Source of the DNA: Phoronis australis
Lineage: Eukaryota > Phoronida > Phoronidae
DNA length: 62,000 bases
NCBI GenBank assembly: GCA_002633005.1
Contig: NMRA01000355.1
Span: forward strand, 270,310-332,309
Reading direction: 5' to 3'
Position 1 is the stretch's first letter; every line of letters starts with the position of its first letter. A program made the position numbers and the translations under genes. Under the pieces are notes generated by a model. It worked only from the letters and a program-made list of their open reading frames with translations. It made no database searches and was not told the DNA's origin. Shown here in pieces: positions 13,795-23,910 of the stretch.

Positions 13795-14965
13795 ACGTGA
13801 TGGGAATTTTAGTCCCAAAGAAACTCTTTTGATATCACGCTGATGAAAAAAGCTAGTCAATTACAGATAGGAGATCGCGTGAAACAATGGGTGTCGTTTA
13901 CCCATTTAGGCTTCGAGTGGGCCCGAATACAGTTTCAATTAGCGATCGTAACAAATGTTAACAACCGAGAATTGGTTTGTACGCTCTAATCCCGTCTCAT
14001 CGCTGCACGGCTTCTGAAGCACGCAATATATTTATGTTCGACTTTCGCAAAAAGTTAAAGTGCGCCCCGAGCTCTTTCCCCAGGGTTGAAAAGCGTTAGG
14101 TGTAGGCGGAAGTAGGATATTTATTTTTACTAAGGAAAACATAATATTTAATAAGGCAAAGTCAAATTGAAGGATTTTCTCAAACATGCGCAACAGCGTT
14201 TAAGAACAGAATCAACTTTGTCACAATATCAAATGAGCATTCTTTAAAAATAACAATTTAGCGTATGCATTAGGATTTTCTGAAACATCCACTTCAAAAC
14301 GTGACTCTCAGTGCCAACCGTCGACCGACATATTCGAAGTTTTCACAAACTTGTACGGACATGTCGCATGTATTCAGGGAGACTAGCTACTGGAGCCTTG
14401 AAGTGGTTTGTGGTACTTGAGTCACATATTTTGTAATTGACTGGGGTCCTTTAAATAGTGACTGTACATAACGCCTGGGTTGTACAATGAGAGACGTCAT
14501 GACACCATGCCGCAATAATATGCAAACAACTGACACCTAACTGATGTCCTATACGTGTTTAGCCCTCTGACAACGAGGGCTTAGAAATTCCAACAATATC
14601 CCCACGTGGCGCTTAGCAATCTTCTAAATTGAAAGATGGGTTAGTGTTTTGGTTCTAACACGCTTCTTCTAAAATTTCCAATACTTCAGTGAATATAAAA
14701 ACGCACACTATTTCAACTAGTGAAAAAGTCGAAAAATATCCACGCGTTTTTAACAGTTCCATGGGCGTGAAGCCATAAATTTGTGAGGCATCAGTTTTTT
14801 ACTCTCATGCAGTTAATACTTTTTATAGTTCTGGTCAAAGCTAGGAACTTCAAAAAGTCTATCCCATCCAACAGTAGTCTCCAAAATAAGTTTTTTCTTT
14901 TAATTACTTTTAGATTTACATGCAAATGTTTTCATGGTTTACATGTAGCTACCCAGTGTCTGCAG

Positions 14966-15100
14966 AATTCGAGGCGGTCGGAATCCAGGGAGGACAGACG
15001 TCATCCCAGAATTCCCTGCTCTAGCAAAACATGGCATGGAGATCGCTGCGTTTCATGGCTTTGGAATATGTTTCCTTGCTGTAATCGCCAAATTTGAGGT
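14966..15100 (+). CDS. Possible orphan exon with hydrophobic segment
   Basis: Following a CTGCAG acceptor, an open frame reads IRGGRNPGRTDVIPEFPAL, then a hydrophobic stretch (IAAFHGFGICFLAVIAKFE), and meets a GAG|GTAATA donor. The borders and the hydrophobic segment are suggestive, and it could belong with the candidate exon 1.2 kb upstream. I do not recognise the protein. Confidence 0.3.
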
Positions 15101-15102
15101 AA

Positions 15103-15940
15103 TAGCAGTGGCAGATCTAGGATATCACAAGGGGGGTTCCAACATTTTGTCCGGCTGTAAGCATTTACGCCAACCACGATTGTAGATGCGTATAGCACCG
15201 AATGGGGAGAGGTCGGGAGGGGGGGTTTGTTTTTTCCTCTAAAAATCAAGCATTTTCCTTGATTCCTGATTAAAGTATTATCCAAGAAAAAAGGCACAAA
15301 AAAACGCGGAGAACGTGTCAAACAGGACAAACAGCACGTACCACAGACTCGAACTCACGAACTGGCGGATAGAGCGCGCGTGCTTTACCACTACACCACC
15401 ACGATTTAACTACTAATTTGGTGCTAAGAGACCTACTTGTTTATGGTCCACAGCGTTTGCGCGCGAAACCTACTTCTTTTTGTAATGCTTATTACACGTT
15501 TTATATTTTGTCCAATTGGTTCTTAACAAATTTGTTGTATTTAAAATAGTCTTCAAATGCCCAAAATCACCAAATCCGTTTTTCGTGTTGGCAATAATGA
15601 CGGGATTGCTTTGGAAATCGTCTTAAGTTAAGGTTTGACAAAGAGAGAATTATGAGTTTCTGAGTCATTCACCACGGCTTCGATTAAAATTCACATCTTA
15701 CCATCAGTTTCTGTTTTTCATCGTCACTCAGGTTCCATTTTCTTTAAAAAATGAAGTAAATTTTCTTCATTGCACAGTAGAGCAGACGACGGGAACGGGG
15801 TCGTAGTGCGCAGCGCCACTGCCGGTCGCCTGGGATATCGCGGAAGAGCTTACACTTTGCCTTAGTTCCGTCACGAATAATTTTAATTACCGGGGTTAAT
15901 TAATAAACTCACCTCCCCCCCCCCCTAAATCCGCCTATGA
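15103..15940. mobile_element. Possible composite element with GGCRGATC ends
   Basis: A CAGTGGCAGATCTAGG-type left end at 15103 and an inverted CTAAATCCGCCTATG right end near 15940 resemble the hAT-like ends at 62-201 and 29982-30137. The interior contains a tRNA-like head (15330-15410) and poly-G/poly-C tracts near both ends. It may be one element or two independent fragments. Confidence 0.3.
15330..15410 (-). repeat. tRNA-like sequence, probable SINE head
   Basis: On the minus strand an A-box-like GTGGTGTAGTGGTAAAGC is followed about 35 bp later by a B-box-like GTTCGAGTC, the spacing of an internal RNA polymerase III promoter. The arms do not close into a good cloverleaf, so a tRNA-derived SINE or tRNA pseudogene is more likely than a functional tRNA. 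Confidence 0.45.
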
Positions 15941-17417
15941 ATAGGAATAATAGAAATGATGACAGTAATCTAATGATCATGTCATTAGGCAGTATCATAA
16001 CAATTATCATGGTCAATCTTATGATATTACTTCTGCTTGTAATATTTTGAAAGGATAATGAGAATATACCTTTTCCTTTGATTTCTTTCATGTTAAAAGT
16101 ACACATTGATTGATGTTCAACAAAGAGCGAGGTTTCCAATTTTCAGGGATAGGAAATTTCTTTCCGTTTTCCGTGCTAAGCCGAATCAGATACCTATAAA
16201 TAAACCGGTCAAGATATAAATTGGGCCATAAAATAATTGACTTGTAAGCGGGAAGATTAACGGTCTTTGTAGTGTCCGTTTGTGTGTCGCAACATTCAGA
16301 AGAAGAGCAAATATAACGTGTACATAAACAGTCGTATTTTAGAGTGTGAGTATGTGCATAGCATAATGTATTGCATCCATGATCTCACCAACTAATGGCC
16401 GCCTTCGGCCCGTCATAATCCCAATCTATGTGACAGGCATTCTGTTGCAGAAACAACTTTTGATTTAGGCCATTCACCGTTATGAAATTTGTCTCAAATT
16501 GGCCCTTATTCAAAAAGGGATTTTTGGGCATGCAGAGAATTGTCAAATGAATTTTTGTATTGCTCGAGACTTGGATTTACAAGTTAAATTGTCAAAGCGT
16601 GTCATTTTGTTTTGACAAGCATTGACTTCTAGCTACTGTAGGCCACAAACAGAAAATTATTTGAAATCCAGAAATCACTAGACTAGTTTCGTAGCATCAA
16701 GTGGTCAAAATCAAAATTTGTTCGTCCGACAGCATGTAGATTTGTGGCCGCTTTAAACCACGTGACTCGGTGATTATATGGCGCGTGTTCGATATTTTGT
16801 ATAGTAACCACGCCATACTTCGATCCAGCCAACTTGGATTTCAATAGGGCGTCTGAATTTCAAAATTTGTCGAGGTATAAACTGCAGTCCACACGTACAC
16901 GTAATTTTCAGTGCTCTGAACTACCTTATTTCCTTCATTATGCACACAGTTTTTGGACAAACAAAACTCAGTCACGCGGCGTTTCGTTGGTCTGTTGAGC
17001 CAGTTGTCCCCTCGCCCCCATTTCGCCTTCCAATTTTATCTATCTATGAAAACTGATGGCAAAAATTCGAAGACATTCAATCAGAGACAGAAGGGCGACA
17101 CGTTCCAAACAAAACACTTGGAGGCCTGGAACGCGAAAATTCGTAAAAATGACATTTAAACACAAATTGTGGCAAATCTACTTCATTAGTGTGCTAAAGT
17201 GAGAGTTTTTTACTTTCAATATTGCAAGAATTTTGAGGATACAATCGTCAGATCCATTATTTTTGAAATACAGATGAAATATAAACTCAAATTCCCACTG
17301 CTATATGTGAGCATGCGCTCAAAGAATTTCCCAGAAAACTCTTCCCAAATGCATACATCAAAGGTTAAAGGTCACATTTTTCACAAGGAAACGTGTTACG
17401 TCTATGTCTTGCCAAGC
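15941..17417. other. Non-coding stretch, nothing firm
   Basis: There are AT-rich tracts and short unsupported frames only. The plus frame at 16953-17159 has no homology that I can see. Confidence 0.4.
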
Positions 17418-17425
17418 CAGATAAG

Positions 17426-17587
17426 CAGTGCTGTAGTGGGGCGTAGGCGCACGTAGGCGCAGCCAACCACCTTTTGGCATTTTAACATAGCGCCTACATG
17501 TACGCACCGTAAGTTACGTTCAGTGCTCAAGGTGATACGGGGGGCTCTGGGCGCCTACTTACCTTTAAATTTACCACTACAGCACTG
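17426..17587. mobile_element. hAT-type MITE with perfect 8-bp target duplication
   Basis: The 162-bp element starts CAGTGCTGTAGTGG and ends with its exact reverse complement CCACTACAGCACTG. It is flanked on both sides by the identical 8-mer CAGATAAG (17418-17425 and 17588-17595). CA..TG ends, a 14-bp TIR and an 8-bp target duplication are diagnostic of the hAT superfamily. The interior carries GTAGGCGC words in both orientations. Its intact ends and duplication imply a fairly recent insertion. Confidence 0.9.
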
Positions 17588-17795
17588 CAGATAAGGAGTC
17601 ATGCTTTGCCTTGTAAGGGAAAAATCGACGAAGTGACGGGTAGTTTCCAGATCGTTTTTTAATTTGAAACTAACGGAATAATGCTTTGACATCAACAGAA
17701 ATTCAAAACCTTTACGAACAAACCGTAAAAATGCCTGGTGAACAGTTTGATTTCTGTTTCAGTGACAGAAAACCAGTTTGAATAACACAATTAAG

Positions 17796-17955
17796 CAGTG
17801 GTGTAGCGGTAAAGTTAGAAGTATGTATACGCCCAGTTCACCATCTTGTGCAGCTACGCGCCAGTACACCTCAATTTATGGTATGTAGACGCTAGATTGA
17901 AAATGAAAAAGGTGGTGTACTGCGTTTACGTGCGTCTACGCTCCACTACAGCTTC
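17796..17955. mobile_element. Second, degraded copy of the same hAT MITE
   Basis: The left end CAGTGGTGTAGCGGT and the right end CTCCACTACAGC resemble the element 210 bp upstream, with TACGC/GCGTCTACG words inside. The right end is damaged and no target duplication remains. Confidence 0.6.
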
Positions 17956-17959
17956 ACAG

Positions 17960-20045
17960 TTTTTAAAATCTGTTTTTCGTATTCTTTGCCACTTTAAAAA
18001 CAGAGAATTTCGAAACTTCCGTTTTCGGGAGAAGCAAAAATTAATCTCTGTGGATTTCGTCTTCTAGCGTAAAATCCAAGTCTTTGTTAAAAGGGATGAA
18101 TATTTCACTCACCCGTTGGCTTAAATAAGACAACAGAGCGTCTAAATTTGAATACCACTTTTACACTCGCAAGTATGCTCGTGCGCAACAGATCCGAGCA
18201 CGAAAGCTGGGCACGTGATCTAAACTCACTCGAAATTTTAATTGTTTTTTTAATACGAACTCAAGATAATTATCTATTATTCTGTGATTTAGAATATTAT
18301 GGATTATGCAAACTACCGCCCTTGTTAAAGCATGTATAGTATAGATTAGATATACAAACTCGAGTAAAATGTCGAGTTTTCGTCTAAAATCTCACTAAAA
18401 ATTTCGAGTTCAAGAAACTCGAGCTCTTTGCTTTCATGCCACGATTATCAAGTGCAAGACCCTGGCCTTTGGTTTCCAAAAGCGAACTGGAGGTCTAACA
18501 CAATTTTCACATTGTCTCCCCTAGTTTAAGGTGATTTGGCCAGCGTTTCAAAACATTTCTTGAATCATGAGATCCTGAAGTGTCATGGCGCTCAGGTCAC
18601 AGTCAGTGCGTACATGCACCTTTTTCCAACTAGCAATCATTTTACGGTTGCCCTGCCTCAATTAAATCTGAAGCGTGTTTGTGAGTAGTTGATGGGTTCG
18701 ATGTTCGTGTTCGTCACGGAAATCAAGCGCTATCACGGCGAGGGCTATTATTAGTCAGACCGATTTTATTAGTTTTTCTGTGACTAATTCATTTTCGTCA
18801 GATAAATGCTCAGGAAAAGTATTTTTTGCGAAATTTGAAAGTCTGCGCGACGTGTGTCATGCGATTTGTGTATTTTAATGAATCTAAAGTGCGTTACGGT
18901 GCTCGAGGGACTCGACAAAATGAAAAGTCTTTGTGGTATCATTTATTAATATATGGTTTGCTTCCTGTCAAATGATCAGATAGTAATATTCATTGTTTTT
19001 TTCAGAATTGCTCATTCCAATATTTATTAGTAATAGAAAACCAACGTAAACAAGAACTCTCACAACCGGAATACCCTGGCCAAGGGATTGTCAGGTTCCT
19101 GTCGAGAGAAATAGAAGAAACCTGTGTATTTTAGTACCCCTAAACCACAATGAGACACTCCGGATGTTGGTGAAACATAATAAATTCACATTCGACATGT
19201 TTCTATATGAATGACTAGTGATGCGTATGGATTGCAGTTATTTCCATTTGTACGTAATGCGTACTGTGAAATCCTTACTGCGTTTATTGGCTCTGTAAAA
19301 TCACTGAATACGCATTACAGGCAGGAATTCCGTTTTCATGACGTCAGCGACGAAACTGCCAAGAAACAAAACAACAACAGTAGCAATTTAACGAACCAGG
19401 TGTCAAAATGGCAAGGTGCACAAGTCTGTGCTTCCGAAAACTGACAAAGCGTCAACTACATGCAGTATGGTGTTCACACACGAACAGCGTATTTCCGTCT
19501 TACACCTGGAAATGTTTGAGTGTAAAAGTACTCCACATATGTGTTGGGTTGTGGACTCAGGTTGTAGGATTTAACCAGTTGAGCTGCACGTATTTTAAAA
19601 CGCACGTCAAACCACTTTTCTTCAAATACGCACCATTTTACTGAACGCACTGGTATGCCTTATTCTTCACGCATTGTGCATTACGCACTTTATGGTCGGT
19701 CCGGTTACAGAGAAGATCTGGGGTGCGCGCCTCGTGGACTCTCGCTTTTGAGGAATCATCGTTTTGGTACAGGAAACAGCAGTTCAACATTTCGCCCTGA
19801 GCGGCTTCGCCGTACCAATCACTTCAGTGACTGCCAAGTTTTTGCAAGTCTCGGTAGCTCCACCTGCCGACTGAACTTACGCTCTAAATGCGCTATTTAC
19901 TCGAGTTGTCTTGTTTGTTATTGCTTTTCTCACGTGTGCCGCCGTCTTCAGTGCGTTTACAAAATCCACACTTGCGTCTCAAATGCAGGACTTAGTTACT
20001 TTCAACTCCAGATGGCCGCTTCCCAGGAGGCTTACGCAGAGCCGT
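17960..20045. other. Non-coding stretch; frames unsupported
   Basis: No exon could be supported. The 163-codon plus frame at 19655-20146 runs straight into the foldback element that follows, and its composition (many Ser, Arg, Cys) is not protein-like. A GATGGCCGC word at 20010 resembles a YY1 site but stands alone. Confidence 0.4.
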
Positions 20046-20049
20046 CTAC

Positions 20050-20480
20050 ATGCGCGCACCCAGGGGGGGGGGCTCGGAGGGCTCGAACGAGCTCCCTCCC
20101 CCCCCCCCCCCAACTTTGCGAAGTGGGCAAAAAGTTCCGCCCCTGAGGGACAAAAAGTCCGAGAACATGGGACAAAAGTCCACTAAATAAGCGCAAAGTC
20201 GCAATTCACACAGAGGTGCTCCCGTTTTTTTTTTCTTTACTTTTTTAGTCCGCCCGCTTTCTTTTTTACCAAGAGTTCCACAAAGTCAGGAATTCCTGAC
20301 GTTGTGGACCATCTGCTAACAAAAGAGCGGGCGGACTAAAAAAAGAAAAAAAAACGGGAGCACCACTGTGCATTACGCGTTTGCACATGTTTAATGGACT
20401 TATGCCTCATTTTCTCGGACTTTTTGTCACTCACAGGCGGAACTTTTTGCCCACTTCGCCAAATGGGGGGGCTCATTCGT
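20050..20480. mobile_element. Foldback (palindromic) MITE, TGCGCGCACCCAGG end
   Basis: Two arms of about 200 bp are inverted copies. GTGCTCCCG at 20216 mirrors CGGGAGCAC at 20354, AGTCCGCCCGCT mirrors AGCGGGCGGACT, and AAGTGGGCAAAAAGTTCCGC (20121-20140) mirrors its complement at 20438-20457. The left end reads TGCGCGCACCCAGG followed by poly-G. A short loop near 20280-20300 is itself palindromic. No transposase is present. Related copies lie at about 27297 and 36145. Confidence 0.75.
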
Positions 20481-22312
20481 TAAAACGGGTCCCATTCCAA
20501 CATTTTGTTCACCGAGTTCAGTGCTGCACGCGTCTCCGACAAAGAAGGCCGAAGTGTACAACTCATCGTCACAAACTCACTACAGATGTTAAGGCTCAAA
20601 ATACGCTTCCATACATGCCCCACCTGTTGCGTGTCACCTGTACCACTGAGTCGCCATAAACTTTCGACAACCGGAAGCATTATTCCAAAAGGTACACGAT
20701 TGAGCTTGGAGCTAAATATCACTTCAGATGCTGAAAATAAAGCATTATTGTATTTTCTTGTATACACGTACAATTTATGTATTTTTAAGTTAATTAAATG
20801 AAAATCTCGGTTTTGTTCACAAGTACAGTGCCCACTAACCATGGAGTAAGTCAAGCCGAAATGAAAGTTGTTGGGGAGAAAAGAAAACCGTTCATGATAA
20901 ATGAAACGCGGTCAATTAGAGCAATGAGTACAATCTGTGGGAAAAGAATATTGCGTTAATGAGAAAAATACGCTGCAAATGAGAAAGACCATAAGGAGCA
21001 TCATAAGATTGGCAGTCTTAATTAAGGTTGATTAATTATGATACAAGGAGGATACTTTCTCAGGCGTTAAACATATGACGTGGACACAAAAATGCGCCGT
21101 GAAATATTTCCCACAGAACTAATTCTTCCGGTACCGGCGACAAAAAACAACGAAGAGCGTACATTTTTCCTACAGAATAATCAATTCTCACCATAAAGAC
21201 AAACTGTAAAACATGATTTACAGTACTGAACTCAAGACGATATGGAAATTGGACGTGGCACAGACGAAGATCCATCAACGCGACCGAAGTCGACGCGGAT
21301 TTATATTAACATGCGAAAGTGGAGCAACAGACTACCTCAAGCCAAACTGTACACAACATCGTTTTTCTCAATACAACTGTCTTAGTCAATGATGTGCAAC
21401 TGAACGTTTGGGAAATCTGTCACCGTCAAAATAAGCCATGATTATCAGGGAACAATATCAATACGCTTTTTACTATAGTAAAAGTGAACATTGAGAATTT
21501 TTCTCCGCTCAGAAAATGGTCCCATGTCAGTGGCACCTACAACCCGTATATCCCGCAGACAATAATGTTTTCCTTCGGTCTTTTAAACGGGTTACATTAA
21601 ATTCCTTGAACAGGTGTTAGGATGTCGCGGAGTAAAAACACATCAATAGTTACCTGCACTAAACGAAAACATGGGGGTTTTATTGCTTTTCGCCAGATTT
21701 CCAGTTGAACAGGAAAACAGAAAAAATCTGCCGAAAACAAGTGTCTTAAAAAATACTTCAGACATCAGAAAAGATGAAGGTTGAACAAATTGCCCTTAAT
21801 GGCTGCACTTGGTTGACTTCCGGTGTTTCAACCTGCTAAGACATTAAATTGGTTCTCGATGACAACTTCAGGCTTACATAAGTCTTAGACGCTTGACTGG
21901 ACGGAACCGACGAATTCAATAAAATTTAACCAATGTAGTTAGCTCGAGGTGCGAGCAAGGTGACGCAAGGAGTACCTTTTCGCCGGAAATAACTTTTTGC
22001 TGGACACACGTAACTAAACTGTCGGTTTCCGCCGACACAATGTGATACTTATCATTACGCAACGTCGCTCTCCTACGAAAGACACTGAGAACGCACCATG
22101 CAGCTCATTTAAACCGTTTCCCCAGCACCACGTGTACGGAGGCCTCTCCGCACCACCAAGGGACTCCCGCTAACCCTCGTCGATTCAGCAAACTGTGTAT
22201 TCTATTGCCAAACTTGGTCTGCTCCAAACGTTTAAGGATACGAGATTATTTCATTTCAAAGATTTTTAATGGCTGCCCATCAGTCAACATTTGCTAATAT
22301 GCCAAACGAGCG
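20481..22312. other. Non-coding stretch downstream of CENPH
   Basis: No gene is supported. The overlapping frames on both strands at 20480-20854 show no domain. The region lies beyond the likely CENPH polyadenylation signals. Confidence 0.4.
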
Positions 22313-22373
22313 TTTATTATAATCCCTTAAAAATGGGAGGATTAAATGCCATAGAGAAATTAAAAAGTTTATT
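22313..22373 (-). promoter_or_regulatory. Candidate CENPH polyadenylation signals
   Basis: On the minus strand AATAAA occurs at 22373-22368 and 22318-22313, the first exact hexamers I find downstream of the CENPH stop at 23893. An ATTAAA variant lies near 23490. A 3' UTR of 0.4 to 1.6 kb follows from whichever is used. Transcript evidence is needed to choose. Confidence 0.35.
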
Positions 22374-23399
22374 AAATCACATGTAAAAGAAAAGTAGGTT
22401 TATGCCACAATGCCATCCAAGAGAATACAACTGGATGACTAAAGTACCACATCGTAGTACAACCGTGCAATACTACACCTACACAAAGTACACCAATATA
22501 CATATGTACATGTACTACAAAAGAGCTCTCTGTAACTTCACTCTGCCAGATGGTAATTCTTCCTTTCTACTGCGCATCAACTAATATTCACGATTGCTAC
22601 TTTTTTCATTGGCTGTCTGCTTCCATGCAGAAAATGGAAAATTAACGACAAATGTTGTTCCTCACATCTCTAGGTACACAGTACAAAACACTCCACGGGC
22701 ACACAATACATGTGTACTGGTCTGAAATGGTGAATTACCAGACTGCAAAACTGTACAAGTCCATTCTTCATGTTCCATTAGAGGTTGCACAGTTACACAG
22801 CAAAACCTCAGCTTCAGTCTACTGTACCTTATGACAAAGTGCATGGCTTGATTTGGCAACCTGCTGCTCACTACTGCCACTTCGGATTTTGTTTGGCGAC
22901 ACCGTAATAATTCCAAGTCATCACGAATGCATCTGAGCATTCGATAATACTATAGGAAGTAAACAGACGATGTCGGAATTTCTTGGAAAAAAATTAAAAC
23001 GACTTGTCGATGACTCGAACACGCACGTGTGTAGACTGCATGCTCTTCCTTTGTGAATAAGGCGAATGTCCGAAGGATGAGCCAAAGTTGCAATGAGGCT
23101 TGACCGAGGTCATAATGCAAGCCATGACCACTAAAAACGACCGTCCAGTGTATATTGCCGTTCACTGGCTCCTCATTTCAAGTATCCCCATTTTCATCTT
23201 CCACTGCTGCCAACTAAACGCGGTCTCTGTGGGCCAGGTCTTTTGCACCCTCACAGACACGGTTTCCTTGTTGTTTTGAGGACATTTCCTATTTGGTGAA
23301 CAATGCCCCGTCGCATATAGCAAGTTAACTTATGCTAAGCATCGAGCCCTGTCATGAAATTTAGCACTTTGATAATCAAAAACAACTGCAGACATGTGT

Positions 23400-23910
23400 C
23401 TCTTTTAAACTTAAGAGCAGTTCACTTCCCAGTTACTATGTCAGACCTCACCTCCACCTAAGTTTATGACAAAGGATTTTGTCATTTTAATAAATTAGAA
23501 TGCAGCAAGAGTACCTTCAATTCCTCAGAAAATGAAACTCGTTCCCTTAAACAGAGACAATCATTCCCTCCGGTACAGTGCCAAATCTCAGCTTCAGCCA
23601 GTTCATGACATATTGGTTGTTGTCCCTTCAATTCACGAGAAGGTCACATGCTCGTTTAAAGTTTAACCAGATTTCCTAAGAGCTACATCACAACTTCTGA
23701 CCCTGTATCACAGCAACTGCAAGACAGCAGCAAATGTTGTTCAAGGAAATCCTTAGAATATGGTACATGTCCCTTTAAAAGTTAAACATTGGTCTCTCTC
23801 AGCTTACGATATGATGGTCTCAGCTTAAGCCCAATCATTTCAATTTGAAAGAATGCGGTAGGTGTCCCTTTAAATCCTTGGCACATGCCCATTTAAAACT
23901 TAAGCGGTCT
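23400..23910. repeat. Degenerate ~120-bp TTTAAA-containing repeats at the CENPH 3' end
   Basis: Words of the type CCCTTTAAAAGTTAAAC followed by a CTCT-rich tract recur near 23405, 23655, 23775 and 23890, mostly about 120 bp apart. The last copy overlaps the CENPH stop codon, so the final residues of the protein are encoded in repeat-like sequence. Confidence 0.45.

Noticed and set aside
13579-13860. 93-codon minus-strand frame
   Set aside because: It is the complement of the better exon candidate on the plus strand and lacks splice borders.
19655-20146. 163-codon plus-strand frame
   Set aside because: Its end lies within the foldback MITE (poly-G/poly-C arms), it has no domain, and its composition is not protein-like.
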